Assembly (NCBI GenBank): GCA_010279815.1
Contig: QEOQ01000238.1
Location: 247,438-277,915 of the forward strand
DNA length: 30,478 bases
Reading direction: 5' to 3'
DNA from: Brachionus plicatilis
Lineage: Eukaryota > Rotifera > Eurotatoria > Ploima > Brachionidae
A model generated the notes under the pieces. The model had not been told where the DNA came from. It made no database searches and saw nothing but the letters and a program-made list of their open reading frames with translations. How positions within the stretch are numbered: the stretch's first letter is position 1; each line of letters begins with the position of its first letter. Made by a program: the position numbers and the translations under genes. Below, in pieces: positions 1 to 10,424 of this stretch.

Positions 1-1602
1 AGTTAATTTTATTTTGAGATTTCTTTATTTAAATTAAATTCTATAATAAAGTTTTTAATATTTATAATAAAAATTATGTAATTTTTTCAAAGTTATTTTC
101 ATTAACTTCTTTTAATATATTAAGATGGTTTTTGCCATCTTTACAAATACATTTAAATATTAAAATCGATTATCAATTGACTGAGAAAATGTTTTTTCAA
201 TTTTTTTTTTATTTTCTAAATCTGCATTGCATGTAAAGCATAATACATTAAAATTATTTAAATTAAATCAAAGATTTAGTTTAATATCTAGAGACAAACT
301 TTTTGAATTGATCATCAACTTCAAGATGCCTGTAAATATCATATTTGATTAAAAAGTAGAAACCATTTGATAAATCAGCGTCAAAAAAAATTGGGTCTCA
401 ACTGATCCCTTGGACTATATACGATTCAAGTGAAAAAAGCGCTGTTTTTGACTGTTTTCAATAATAAAAATTGACACACCCTTTTTTTTAATTAAAAATA
501 TACACCCAAGTATAGAAAATTTTATGATCTTTCTGAATATATATAATTTTTAAAAAATATTTTAATTTTATCATTGAATGCCTGGGTCTGAAAGAACTAC
601 AACTTTTTAAAGGGTTAGTTATTTTAGGACTCAAAATTAATGGGTACAAAATTTTTTTTTTAGTCCCATTTTTTATATAATAGTATTTTGTATTTTATTT
701 TTTAAAAATATTTAGTTGTATAACTATAGTCATGAGATTTAAGTTTCAAAATTTTTTTGATAAAGTAAAATATAAATATATTTTTTTAACATTTTTATAA
801 TATGTAAATTGTTTCGTCACTAAAAATTATCACTTTAAATGCTTTTTCCAATGTCGTGTCAAAACCCTAATAATTTAAAATGTAAACAAATGCTTCACTA
901 TTGCTCTAAAATGGATCGTAAAGTGGCCAAAACTCTACCAAATACCTCTAAAAGAAAGATGTCACCAAAAAAAAAGGAAAAAGAATTAGATTTATTATGC
1001 CTGTTTAGTCTTTTTTTTTCTTCATATTTTTGGTTTCTATTTTTAAAAAATATTTATCCTTTTCTGGCAAAAAATATCTAACAGATGAATAGAAATTATT
1101 CATTCTATTTTATGGGAAATTAAAAATTTTGTCTAATTATTAACTTTATTATAAATAACATAAGTAATAAAGAATCAATAAAAATCAGTAAAATTTTTTA
1201 TTGAGCAATGTTGGTGATTTTTTTCAGAATTATTAGCGAAAAAATAATAAAACGCTTTTTTATATACTAGCTATTTTTCTAAATAAAAAAATAAATATTT
1301 GAGGAAAGATATACCACGGACTTAACAAATAGACAAAAATCTTCCTTTTTTAGTCTGTTAATATCAGAAAGCCAGGAAAAAATTTATGGCATTGTGAATT
1401 TTGGAAAAAAAAAATAAAAAAAACAAAACTAAAAACTAATTTTTTACTTAAGTATAAAACTTTTTCTGAAAAATGAATCGGCTGACAAAAATTCTGTATC
1501 ATTCAAATTTAGTCTCAAAAATTTGATTAAAATGATTTTTAAAAACATACAGTGCTTTTTAGAATTGCAGGATTTTTGCAGAGACTAAATTTGGGGGAAA
1601 TA
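1..1602. other. AT-rich non-coding stretch
   Basis: I see no convincing gene here. Reading frames are short and low in complexity. An 80-codon frame at 839-1081 encodes a lysine-rich then hydrophobic, homopolymer-driven peptide with no motif I recognise, and I do not call it. A slightly less AT-rich patch at about 390-450 has no clear frame. Poly(T) and poly(A) runs are common. Confidence 0.5.
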
Positions 1603-1608
1603 TTTATT
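1603..1608 (-). promoter_or_regulatory. poly(A) signal of the LITAF-domain gene
   Basis: Read on the minus strand this is AATAAA. It lies about 35 nt beyond the TAG stop of the LITAF-domain gene, the right place for a cleavage and polyadenylation signal. In such AT-rich DNA the hexamer is common, so position is the main support. Confidence 0.45.
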
Positions 1609-1642
1609 TAAAAAAATTAAGTTCATTTGAGTGTAGAAATAA

Positions 1643-2130
1643 CTACAATTTTTTCTTTTTGCCAACAGTCAATTTACAATTTGGACAAAAGTGCTCGACA
1701 TCCTTGCATGCTTTTAAATAAAAAGTTTGATTAAAAATCAAGCTTATTTCTTAAGTATACAAACTAACCATCAACAAAAAAAGGAATGAGACAAAATCCA
1801 AAAAAACAAAGTGCTCCGGCTAGCAGCCAAGTAAATAGACCAGATTGGGGAATGACATAAGTAACCACGTTTGCACGACAATTCGGGCACGTCACTTGAA
1901 TTGGGCTATCACCCAAATTGAAAGGAAGACCCGTATTCATTTGTGGCTGATAATGTAAGCTGGGATTTGAAAAACCGGTAGCTGGAGCTGATGGCTGAGG
2001 AATTTGTGCTTGAAATTCATGCTGATTTTGACTTGGATAATTGGTTTGTGGTGGAGGAATTTGATTATTTGATTGATAATCTTTTACAAAAATAAATTAT
2101 TAGCAAAAAATATATTTTAAACTTACACAT
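1643..2130 (-). CDS. LITAF-domain (SIMPLE-like) membrane protein, three exons
   Basis: This gene is not visible as one open frame because it is spliced. Minus-strand coding exons are 2127-2130 (ATG plus one base), 1769-2080 and 1643-1710. The introns are 46 nt (2081-2126, GTAAGT...AAAAG) and 58 nt (1711-1768, GTTAGT...AAAAG). The joined product is about 127 aa. The N-terminal half is rich in P, Q and N and contains PSAP at residues 31-34, the late-domain type of motif that human LITAF uses to bind ESCRT-I. The C-terminal half is a full LITAF domain: a first CxxC knuckle (CPNC, about residue 66), a hydrophobic in-plane helix (LFTWLLAGALCFFGFCLIPF), then CKDVEHFCPNC and a lysine-rich end. Family knowledge: LITAF proteins are zinc-binding monotopic proteins on the cytosolic face of late endosomes and lysosomes, acting in degradative trafficking. 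The exon 2/3 join restores the Asp-Ala-Cys-Lys context exactly, so that splice is secure. The 4-nt coding first exon is less certain. Confidence 0.9.
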
Positions 2131-2550
2131 TTTTTAATTAATCTAAGTGATTATTTAAAAAAAAATGAATAGAAATTAAAGTTTGTCTTAGCTACCAACT
2201 CTGAGCCAGTTAGCAAAAAACCATGGTTCAATTTAATTAAAGTAATTTTTGATTATCAAAGTTGTTGATTACTCGAGCACTGCTTTAAATCGCTAGGAAG
2301 TGTATTGCTATGCTAATTAAAATTAAAGTTCTCAGTTTTTTATTTTTAATCCAAGTCTAAAAGAAAAGAATGTCAACTTTGTTTTTTTCCAGCCTTGTAA
2401 ATAAAATTTTATGTGGAAAATTTCTTAAATTCTACGTACCGAATTAGTAGTTTACTTCATCGGTAAAATTTTCATAGTCTGTGTTTAAAAGAAGATAAAA
2501 AAGAATATAAAAAAAAAGTTTATTGTTGTTAAATTCAAAGCTAAAACAAT
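2131..2550. other. upstream region of the LITAF-domain gene, no gene seen
   Basis: This is AT-rich DNA upstream of the LITAF-domain start and probably includes its 5' UTR and promoter. I can define no TATA box or initiator specifically in this composition. No coding signal was found on either strand. Confidence 0.4.
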
Positions 2551-2554
2551 CATT

Positions 2555-2795
2555 TACAGTGTTTTACTTTATTTTACTTTAATTTTATATTACATCATTT
2601 TACGTAATTTTACATCAATTTACATAATTTTACAAAAATTTGATTTATACTGAATTGTTTTAGTTTTTTCAGAATTTTTTAAACTTGTAATTTTAATTTT
2701 TTTTACATTTTATTACATAATTTTCTCCAAAATAATGTTAAAAAATGTAAAAAAATGTAATTTTTTGTAATAAAATTAAATTTTCGCTAAATTCT
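2555..2795. repeat. inverted arrays of TTTTACAT-type units
   Basis: Positions 2555-2640 carry several degenerate units of the form TTTTACATAATTTTACAT on the plus strand. Positions 2695-2795 carry the complementary form (ATGTAAAA/TTGTAATAAAATT). Two short arrays therefore face each other across about 55 nt. This may be a small foldback or MITE remnant. No target duplication could be defined. Confidence 0.4.
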
Positions 2796-2847
2796 GAATT
2801 TTATGAATAAATTCGGCATCTTTAAGTTTACGATCAAAAATCAAGAT

Positions 2848-3438
2848 GTGTTTGAATTACAAAATGTATCCACCGTTGAAATAACATTGAAAAAGTGCGA
2901 TGTTTCGAATTTTTTTTAGTTTTAAATAAAAATATAATGAACAACTATGTTTTTTTTTTATAATTTTTGTCTTTGAGTTTGTGATATGATGACCCTTAAG
3001 ATAATATTTGTAGTTTAAAAAACTATCAAACGAACGTCAATTTCCTCTCTTGGAAGAAGGAAAAGTAAAGAAAAAAATAAATTACCGACTAGACCCAGTT
3101 TTTTGACGATTAAATGTAAATTTAAAAATCTAAATGAATTATTTATCTTTTGTTTTTTTTTTTCATACATTTTTATTCTGAAGGAGCATAAGCTCGGTAC
3201 AGATAAACAAATTAATAAATAAATAATTTAAGAGTTAAAAAAAAGAATTTTCAATATTTTTTTTCCAATTTCCAAATAAAAATTAAACTCATTCTAGATT
3301 AACTTAAGAATTTAATTTCAATGATGAAGATGCTTGTAAAATTAATTTAAAATTATTTTTTTTTTGAAACTACAAAAAATATTTAAAGGATCGTGTTTTT
3401 TCAATTTCAACATTGGACCCATTTTGTAATTTTAACAC
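2848..3438. mobile_element. foldback element copy 1 with ~75-bp inverted arms
   Basis: The left arm (2848-2923, starting GTGTTTGAATTACAAAATG) is repeated in inverted orientation at 3366-3438. Both arms share the core CAATGTTGAAAT...GATGTTTC-like sequence, with divergence. The interior holds no transposase. It includes a hairpin plus (AAAT)n tail at 3178-3226, probably a nested insertion. A second copy of this element lies at 8774-11166, where about 180 bp on the inner side of the right arm also matches. It is best explained as a non-autonomous DNA transposon of unknown superfamily. Confidence 0.6.
3178..3226 (+). repeat. short retroelement tail: GAGC..GCTC hairpin + (AAAT)n
   Basis: The sequence begins CTGAAGGAGCATAAGCTCGG, continues with TACAGATAAACAAAT, and ends in an ATAAATAA repeat. 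GAGC/GCTC form a small stem. The same module occurs at 9627, 9967 and, inverted, at 15413. This is typical of a conserved LINE or SINE 3' end followed by a tandem tail. Confidence 0.65.
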
Positions 3439-3875
3439 AAAAATTAAATCGATTAAGATTCAAAATATTTTTAAAATTAAGTAAATTAGATATTGAGTAA
3501 AAGACATTTATAAAATTTGTCTTTGATAGATTAATCTTTTGCCATGTGATGTTTTTAAACATTCTTTTTCATGTAAAAAAACCGCTTATAGTATATTTCA
3601 TTAACAAAAATAATAAAAAAAACAAAAATACTGATGTGAGTGTCAATTTTATTGAATAAAATCTAAAATAATAAAACTTGTCAATTATGATTGAACTAGT
3701 ATCTATTTTGATTTTTGATACTTTTATTTATTTAAAACGAAACGGTCACCATTAAATTAAACGAATTATGCTCTGATAAAAAAATTATCGAAATTAGAAA
3801 AGGATTTCGGAATATTCTTTCAAAATATATCTTTTAAAATTTTTGCTTGATTAACTTTGCTCATATTAATCAAAA

Positions 3876-3908
3876 ATGTCCTTTATCGAAGAAATTCCCA
3901 ACAATATA
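3876..3908 (+). pseudogene. N-terminal scrap of a MULE transposase ORF
   Basis: An ATG here starts the peptide MSFIEEIPNNI, which then runs into unrelated AT-rich sequence. The same start (SVIEEIPNNI) occurs at 10094, where it continues into a MULE-type zinc-finger relic. This is therefore a very short remnant of the same ORF. Only about 11 codons match, so confidence is moderate. Confidence 0.4.
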
Positions 3909-3912
3909 TTAA

Positions 3913-3975
3913 AAAAAATGTTACATTTTATATATTTATCTTTTGATCTTGATTTCAAACTTCAATTTGCCATAC
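3913..3975 (+). repeat. dispersed ~50-bp repeat shared with 21112 and the receptor 3' flank
   Basis: The segment ending CAAACTTCAATTTGCC, preceded by TTTTGATCTTGATTT, is repeated at 21112-21157. It is also found more loosely in the 3' flank of the receptor gene (about 12313-12360, minus strand). I cannot tell whether it is part of an element or a fragment of a duplicated 3' UTR. Confidence 0.5.
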
Positions 3976-4259
3976 AAATAAAGTAATTTTTCGTAAATTT
4001 ATGTAAAATTTAAATCTCTTGCATGTGTATTTGGAAGAGACTGTTTTAGAGACTGTGATAAAAAAACTAATGTTCTTCAATTTAAACCACCTTACTATAA
4101 TGTTTAACGAAATTTTAAAAAAATATATAAAATATATATTTGTATGTTAAATAAAAAAGTATTTGTGTTGTAAATTTAAAAAGAGAAATATTCATAATGA
4201 AAGAAATAAGTGATTAGATTAATTTATTAATTCATTATTTTTTTATTTAAAAATCAAAA

Positions 4260-4915
4260 CACATAATCTAAATAGTAGTAGTAGTAGCAGTTCTTGCTGC
4301 GACACCTAACATGTAGATTGTCTGAGCCCATCACCGCCAATTGGCCGTGTAGAGCTGTAGCAGCCGATTCCATTGAATTTATCTAAAGTCATTTTAAAAT
4401 TAACGGTTGACTTGGATTTCACCACATTTTCTGGCAGCTTATTCCAATGCGGAACTACTTTATTTGAGAAAAATACATGTCTGGCACTTACTGCAGCCGC
4501 AAAATCGTTTATAATTTGAGCTGGGAAACTTTCTCTCTGGACTCTGATGCTATTTCCTCTTAACGCCCCGGCTGGTCCCTTGTTTTCTCATTTATTCACT
4601 AGATTCTTGACCAAGCTTACCATTATTCCATTCACTAATTTGTATATTTCAATCAAGTCCCCTCTCACTCTTCTTTCACTCAGCTTTGTCAGTCCTAATT
4701 TTGTCAGCCTCATTTCATACGGCATGTTTCTTTCAGACAAAGGTATTTTTGTTGCCCTCTCTTGCACCTTTTCCAACGCATTCACATCCATTTTCATACT
4801 TGGATTCCAAACCTGCACTTCATAATTTAGGTGGGGTCTCACCATGGATATATACAATCTTACCCACAATCTTTCCTCTTTACTTGTTCGCTATCGCACA
4901 AGCACTTTTCACTTG
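4260..4915 (-). pseudogene. CR1/L2-like LINE, 3' end of ORF2 (reverse transcriptase C-terminus)
   Basis: The minus-strand frame encodes the post-RT region typical of CR1/L2-like LINEs: RLYISMVRPHLNYEVQVWNP, then ALEKVQERATK, and downstream HVFFSNKVVPHWNKLPENVV. The ORF ends with TAG at 4306-4308. An in-frame TGA at 4588-4590 breaks it. The upstream end is frameshifted near 4880, where SACAIANK is in another frame, and the rest of ORF2 is absent, as expected for a 5'-truncated copy. After the stop, the minus strand runs into CTACTACTACTACTA (about 4271-4288), a short tandem 3' tail in place of poly(A). GC content is clearly higher than the surroundings. Inactive. Confidence 0.85.
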
Positions 4916-5225
4916 GCTGAGGAAAATATAAAAAAAAAATTAATATAAAGAAAATAAAACATAAACTATTAAATAAAAAATTTAATTAAACCTTTATGAT
5001 AATTCTTTTAAAATTTGTTTCCAAATTTTTGTTGGAAAGAAAGAAATACTAAAATAATTTAAAATTATTAATTAGAGAAATCTTGAATAAGAAAACACTC
5101 ATTATTTTTCGTTGATGTTGCTTGTTTAAATTATTTAAATTATTTTCGGGATAATTTTAAGTCTTTAATTCCCCACTGAACTAACCTGAAAATTTTAATA
5201 TAAAAAAATTGAGCAGCATTTAAAA
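4916..5225. other. AT-rich spacer, no gene seen
   Basis: Non-coding AT-rich DNA lies between the LINE relic and the tetraspanin. The part next to 5305 should be the tetraspanin 3' UTR. Confidence 0.4.
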
Positions 5226-5231
5226 TTTATT
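5226..5231 (-). promoter_or_regulatory. candidate poly(A) signal of the tetraspanin gene
   Basis: This reads AATAAA on the minus strand and lies about 75 nt past the tetraspanin stop codon. Its position is plausible, but the hexamer is frequent here by composition. Confidence 0.35.
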
Positions 5232-5304
5232 ATTATATATTTTACAAATTTTTTCATTATCAGTAAAAATAAAATTACGTCATTTCTATCATCCAAAAAT
5301 TAAT

Positions 5305-6033
5305 CTAAAAACTATTTATATTAGTTCTCAATTGATGGATTAAAATAGCGACCAAAATAATGCTTAAAATAACCATCAAAAAAATAGCAGCCATCGGTAC
5401 CACAATCAAACCTATTGAATATTCCTTTGTCTTTTTGACCAAAAGGTCTAAGCATCCTTGTTTCGGGGTTGGAACTTTGCAGCACTTTAGCCTGATTAAA
5501 AAATTAAAATCATCTGGAGACATAATGCCACAGCAATCGTATTGTTTGGACACTTCAAGCAATGAATTGCACTGCTTTTCTAAACTGAGCAACTCGGACA
5601 AATTGAAAATATCAACTTTGTTATTTACATCTTCCAATGTTTTGTTTAATTCCTTTTGAAATTGGGACTCGATGGTGGGCCATGCTACCAAAATGGCTAT
5701 TATTGCGCCAATATGAATCAAAAATATTATAATCACGATTATTTCATGAATGATAAGCAAAAGTCTATTGCTGGTCCAAACTGAGAAGAAGCCAAAAACT
5801 CCAACCAAAAAAACCACTAAGCCATAGACAATTAGAGAGATGGGGATGCCGTTTAGAACTAAATTTAAATTTTGAATATCTTTTATCTCTTCTAGTGAGG
5901 ATATGTTGATAATGTTGCCCCATCTGAGCACACATGTGGTAGTTATTAGGCCTAGTCCTAGTAGAATAAAAATAACATTAATTATTAATAATAAAATGCG
6001 TAGAATCCTATGGATTTTTATTGAGGTTATCAT
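5305..6033 (-). CDS. tetraspanin family membrane protein
   Basis: A 242-aa uninterrupted frame with the full tetraspanin plan. TM1 is about 11-33, a short small loop follows, TM2 is about 64-86, TM3 about 91-118, the large extracellular loop about 119-205, and TM4 about 206-233. The large loop has the diagnostic CCG motif at 167-169, a CC pair at 184-185, and further cysteines at 155 and 194, giving six cysteines for disulphides. Polar residues flank the membrane segments, and both ends are short and cytosolic. Family knowledge: tetraspanins organise partner proteins in plasma and endosomal membranes. The specific partner here cannot be inferred. The length is normal for the family (200-300 aa). 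The lack of introns is notable, but no poly(A) scar is seen, so I treat it as a real gene. The start is the first ATG; an in-frame upstream alternative was not found. Confidence 0.92.
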   Translation of the reverse strand: MITSIKIHRILRILLLIINVIFILLGLGLITTTCVLRWGNIINISSLEEIKDIQNLNLVLNGIPISLIVYGLVVFLVGVFGFFSVWTSNRLLLIIHEIIVIIIFLIHIGAIIAILVAWPTIESQFQKELNKTLEDVNNKVDIFNLSELLSLEKQCNSLLEVSKQYDCCGIMSPDDFNFLIRLKCCKVPTPKQGCLDLLVKKTKEYSIGLIVVPMAAIFLMVILSIILVAILIHQLRTNINSF

Positions 6034-8110
6034 TTTTAGAAGTAATTAAAAAATTTTAAATTTAGAATGAGCAAAAGAAAAAAAAAGCAAATATTGGCAT
6101 TAGTATTCTTTAAATTTGTTTTTAGATGAGTATTAGTCATCTAGGATTTTGCCATTTTAGACTTAGCTCAAGTATTTATTCTAAAGATCAAATACAAATG
6201 GAGATTATTTTTATCATTTGAAATTTTTAGTTTTTGTAGTTTTTTTTTAAATTTTATATCAAAATTTAAAAGAAGATTATTTTAATTTTAAAATTTAATA
6301 AAAAATCAAATTTGATTATATTTATTTAAATTATTTAATTTAATTAAATTTATTCTTAAAATATCACAATTTATTAATCTTTACAACAAATGATAAATAA
6401 ATGTTCATTAATTATTAATTATTTGATAAATAGGCAAATAATGGCTTTTTACGAATTTATCTTAATCAATATAAATTTGGTGTAATATAAATTGAACAAA
6501 AATTCGTCATTTTTTGATAAATTCAGATTAAAGTTGATAAAACTATAAAAGGCAACACACTTTGTTTTTTTTTTAAATTTCAATTTTAAATCGAAAATAT
6601 TTGTAAATTTTTTACATAAAATAAACAAGTCAATTTTTTTGAAATTATTTATAGTATTCAATTGTACATTAAAGTAGCACAGAGTTTTCAATCAAAAAAG
6701 TATCAAATTTGTTACATTTTTTTTTTTTCATAAAAGGACATATATAAGAAATTTATTATATTTCAGGCAAAATGTAAAATTTAAGAAAAAAAAAATATCT
6801 ATAAATTTAGTACATTTAAGTTTTTTTCTGAGTTTTTGTAGATTGTTCTGTACCTCAATCGCTTACAGTGAATCAAAAAATCAATTTAATTAATTAATTG
6901 TTTTATTGTCTTTTTTTTAAATCAGCAAATTTTTTGTTGGTAAAAAAGGTGAAATTAATATGTTAAATTAATATATTAAAATTAATATGGCAAAACAATT
7001 TTTTTGGTAAAAAAGGTGAAATAAAGTATGTTGCACTATTTTGCAGAATTTTTTTAAATAATATTATTAAAATTATGGTAATCAAGTCTAACCGGGGGCC
7101 TTATTTTTTTATTGCATTATTCGCGTCCGTTTTGTTCGAAAACTTCAATAATAGTCACACAATTTTCCCAAATTTTTTAATTAGCCTTTAAATTCCATCA
7201 ATTTAAAACCATTGAGGAATATTTTTTTTTAGTTTTTAAATAAATTTATTAAGCGATTATTTAGTTGGTTGTTAAATTATTCTTTTGTACAAATTAAACT
7301 AAGTTTTTACGATTTGATTTCATTCTATAATAATTAGTAAAAAGTTAAAAAACAAAACAAGAGTGAGTTTAAAAGAAGATTTGAAAAAAGGGGTAAAACG
7401 AAGGTTTAATCATCACAATTCTTTATTTGAATTTTTTCTTTATTCTTTTGATAAAATATAGTTGTGAACAACTAAAACAAACCAAATTTGAACACACTTT
7501 ACAACACATCCATTTTGACAAATTCTCTATTTCTTCAGCCAAATTTGTTTCACATAAACTTCACAATAAGAGTTATCATTTTCACCTGGTGTCAACTAGC
7601 TTTCAACAGTCTTACGTGATCGTTTAATTGTATTTCTTCATTTTGTGACATTTTATATCTAACTTTTAAAAATTTACTCTTTTGTTTTTCTTGATAAAAT
7701 AAACACTTTTTTGATTAGAGAAAATTTAACTAGAGCGAGAGAGAGAAAATATATTTTAAACTATTAAAAAATAGCGTCACTACATATTTATAGTTTTACA
7801 CGGTAAAATAGGTTAAATAGAATAATATTTTGAGTATGAGTCTTTTTGACTTATAGGGTTAAATTTGTTTAACCCATTAAGGCCTAAAAATTAACTCATT
7901 TTCATTTATCATAAAGAGTATATCCTAAAATTCTGAAAATATTCTCGTAAACTTGTGCTGACATTTGCTGAATCGAATAGTGGAAATAGGTTAGACCTTA
8001 AGTTATACTTAGGAACTTTAAAATTTGGTCCATGTTCATGGCCTAAAATTTTTTTTTGCCGAATTACTTACTCGAGACTCTTTCACCTCATTACACATAA
8101 AGAGAGTTTT
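6034..8110. other. long AT-rich region, no supported gene
   Basis: Several 60-80 codon frames (6449-6691 minus, 7427-7627 plus, 7955-8185 plus) are low-complexity K/N/F/I/L peptides without domains, so I leave them out. A short direct repeat (TTGGTAAAAAAGGTGAAAT) occurs at about 6939 and 7004. A patch near 7090-7160 is less AT-rich (GGGGGCC, CGCGTCCG) but has no clear frame. Confidence 0.45.
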
Positions 8111-8206
8111 TTAAAAGTCACAAAAAAAGTCCAAGTTCTGACTTTAAAATTCTTTTTTTTAAAAAAAGTCCGGACTTGGACTTGACTTGAGACTTGTGAC
8201 TTTTAA
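8111..8206. repeat. AAGTC-rich foldback (MITE-like)
   Basis: The ends TTAAAAGTCACAA (8111) and TTGTGACTTTTAA (ending 8206) are a perfect 13-bp inverted repeat. The inside is dense in AAGTC/GACTT pentamers (AGTCCAAGT, GGACTTGGACTTGACTT), so the whole 96 bp can fold on itself. Related AAGTC-rich blocks occur at 15782-15852, 29910-29960 and 30078-30120. Confidence 0.6.
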
Positions 8207-8773
8207 ACTACTCTGTAAATAATCAAACTTTATTAGAACAAAAAATTAAAAGTGTTAAAAAATATATCACATATATCATATGCTCTCTTCGAGTTCTTCA
8301 TGTTAAAATATTTTTTTAGAAAATAGCTTTTAAAATGAAGAAGAAATAGGAGTTTTTTAAAATTTGGTCACCCAATTAACACATAAGCCATTCGTTACCA
8401 TATTCAATAAGCTTACGTATTAAATATTTGATGATTTTTTTTTCTGTTAATATTTTTTAATAAAATTTTAAGTAAGAAAATAAAAATAGAACTTATTTTA
8501 TTAATAAAAATCAAACAGCATAAAATTTAAAATATTTCTTTTAACAAACTTAAATCATTTCATAGTTTTTCCGGCTATCCTTTTTAAAAATTGATTTTTA
8601 AAAATCAATTGGCCACTATTTTTCGGGTATTTGCCATAAAAATGTCAAGTTAATTTATATAATTTTCAAATTAGAAAAATTTTTTGTTTATATTTAATTT
8701 CTTGAATTTTAATTTAACTCTTATTTTTTATAAAAATATAAAATAAATGAATTAATAAATGGTTTAATTTTTT
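8207..8773. other. AT-rich region, nothing recognised
   Basis: No coding or RNA gene was seen. A short perfect palindrome (TTGATTTTTAAAAATCAA) lies near 8590-8610. Confidence 0.4.
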
Positions 8774-9359
8774 GTGTTTGAATTACAAAATGTATCCAAT
8801 GTTGAAATAACATTGAAAAAGAGCGATGTTTCGAATATTTTTTTCAGTTTCTAAAAAAAAAAATTTAAATTAATTTGGCAAACATTAAAAACTCTGCTTT
8901 TTTTTTTTATAAATTCTGACTTTGAGCTTGTGATATGATGATCCTTAAGGTAATATTTGTAGTTTAAAAAACTATCTAAGCTCTGTTTTGCATTTTTTTT
9001 AAATTGAGCATTTTTTAAATCGCATCAAACGAACTTCAATTATCACTAAAGTAAAAGTTTTTAAGGAATGAAAAAGTTTTTTAGGTCTAGTCGGTTAGGT
9101 GAACTATGGTTCATCTATTACTGGAACAATTTTTGTTCCCAGGTTTTAAGAACCATTAGTTAACCTAAACTAAAAATTGTTCACAAAAGTTAAAAATACA
9201 CTTAAATTTATCACTATTTTAATTTATTAATACATAATTGATTTAATATTTGCGTATAATTAGAAATCTTTTTTGGATTAATTTAATTAAATGTATTTAA
9301 TATTTTTGTATAATTAAAACTTAATATTTAATATTTTTTTACTTAAAATTTTTTTTTCT

Positions 9360-9401
9360 GTCCATGGGACTTAAAATTCAATAAATAAATAAATAAATAC
9401 A
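9360..9401 (+). repeat. hairpin GTCC-ATG-GGAC + (AAAT)n tail
   Basis: GTCCATGGGAC can form a 4-bp stem. It is followed by TTAAAATTC and a run of AATAAATAAATAAATAAA. It resembles a retroelement 3' end, but its stem sequence differs from the other hairpin tails in this window. Confidence 0.45.
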
Positions 9402-9626
9402 TAACTGATTGAAATGAGACTCTTATTATAAATATATATATAATTATAAATTAATCCCGTAATGTTTAATAAATTATTTCAAATTGCCACTTTGAAATTT
9501 ATTTTAACTTTCTTGTTTTGTATATCAAATTAACACTTTTGATTTTACCTTTATATAAACCAATTATATTATTATCAAAAACTTAAAATATGTATTCTGT
9601 TACTCTCTATCAAAATCTATTTTAAT

Positions 9627-9675
9627 CTGAAGGAGCTTTAGCTCGGCACAGATACACAAATAAATAATAAAAATA
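9627..9675 (+). repeat. short retroelement tail: GAGCTTTAGCTC hairpin + (AAAT)n
   Basis: Starts CTGAAGGAGCTTTAGCTCGG, then CACAGATACACAAATAAATA. Same module as at 3178, 9967 and 15413 (inverted). Confidence 0.7.
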
Positions 9676-9819
9676 TCCTTTTGGAGTTAATTAAATCATT
9701 TGAAGCAGAATGATACAATGTAATTTTTCTTCTTCAGCTTATTTAATTTTTAATATAGTTTTTTCTTATTTTTTATCTTTTAAATCATTTGTGTAATTGT
9801 AAACTTTTTCATATCATTC

Positions 9820-9860
9820 TTCTCCTTCTTGGAGGTTAATTTTCAAATAAATAAATAAAC
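9820..9860 (+). repeat. hairpin CTCC..GGAG + GGTTAAT + (AAAT)n tail
   Basis: TTCTCCTTCTTGGAGGTTAA is followed by TTTTCAAATAAATAAATAAA. The CTCC/GGAG stem and the downstream GGTTAATT are shared with the inverted copy at 10425-10480, so this is a second tail family. Confidence 0.6.
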
Positions 9861-9966
9861 CAATGCAGCCTCATCAGGTTTTGAATCAAGATATATCGAA
9901 TACCCGACTCCATTGTGTAATTGCTATCTTACTTTTTCTACTTTATTTGCTGAACTGTTCTGTTAC

Positions 9967-10014
9967 CTGAAGGAGCTTTAGCTCGGCACAGATAAAACAA
10001 ATAAATAAGTAATA
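9967..10014 (+). repeat. short retroelement tail: GAGCTTTAGCTC hairpin + (AAAT)n
   Basis: Identical to the 9627 copy over CTGAAGGAGCTTTAGCTCGG and CACAGATA, then ACAAATAAATAA. It is the third plus-strand copy of this module. Confidence 0.7.
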
Positions 10015-10086
10015 ATATTACTAGTTCGATACAAATAAACAAAAAAAAATTAAACTCTAAAATAAATCTGTAATTAAATAAAAAAA

Positions 10087-10410
10087 TATCTGTGATTGAA
10101 GAAATTCCTAATAACATATCTCAAGATCAGGCTTTTGAACCTTTTAAAGGAAAAGCTAGAGGAAAAGGTAAAAGTTATTTTCCTTTCTGCAGTTTTCGCT
10201 CTTTGGAGGATACCAAAAAATGCTTGATCGAGATTTGAGGGAAATAAATGGATTTTAAAAAGAGCGACAGAAACTTTGCAAGCAGATATAATATGGTATC
10301 AATGTAAAAAATGTGCTATTCGACATAAAATTATACCCTATTTGGAAAATTAATAAAGAAAAAACGCGGAAGATCAGCTCGATCGACAAACACAATAAAT
10401 TAAGTTTTTT
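10087..10410 (+). pseudogene. MULE transposase N-terminal zinc-finger relic
   Basis: Frame by frame this encodes SVIEEIPNNISQDQ, then GKARGKGKSYFPFCSF and LEDTKKCLIE. After stops and frameshifts come WILKRATETLQADI, WYQCKKCAIRHKI and finally SSIDKHNK. The order basic RGKGK, aromatic-rich segment, Cys-x2-Cys, His-containing SIDKHN mirrors the N-terminal domains of the MULE ORFs at 18310 and 23838. The expected ATG is ATA here. At least two frameshifts and several stops break it, and no catalytic domain follows before the assembly gap. It is a dead fragment of the same transposase family. Confidence 0.6.
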
Positions 10411-10424
10411 TTGTCCTTAAAAAA

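Noticed and set aside
839..1081. 80-codon plus-strand frame (MLFPMSCQNPNNL...)
   Set aside because: Lys-rich then Phe-rich low-complexity peptide from poly(A)/poly(T) runs. No domain, no splice partner recognised.
4547..4931. Plus-strand frames across 4547-4931
   Set aside because: They are antisense shadows of the LINE reverse-transcriptase remnant on the minus strand.
5360..5659. 99-codon plus-strand frame inside the tetraspanin
   Set aside because: Antisense shadow. The minus-strand frame has full tetraspanin features.
6449..6691. 80-codon minus-strand frame
   Set aside because: Composed of K/N/F/I/L from AT-rich DNA, with no motif and no conserved pattern.
7427..7627. 66-codon plus-strand frame with several His and Ser
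   Set aside because: Looked somewhat protein-like, but neither strand gives a recognisable family or splice structure.
7955..8185. 76-codon plus-strand frame
   Set aside because: Its second half is translation of the AAGTC foldback repeat.
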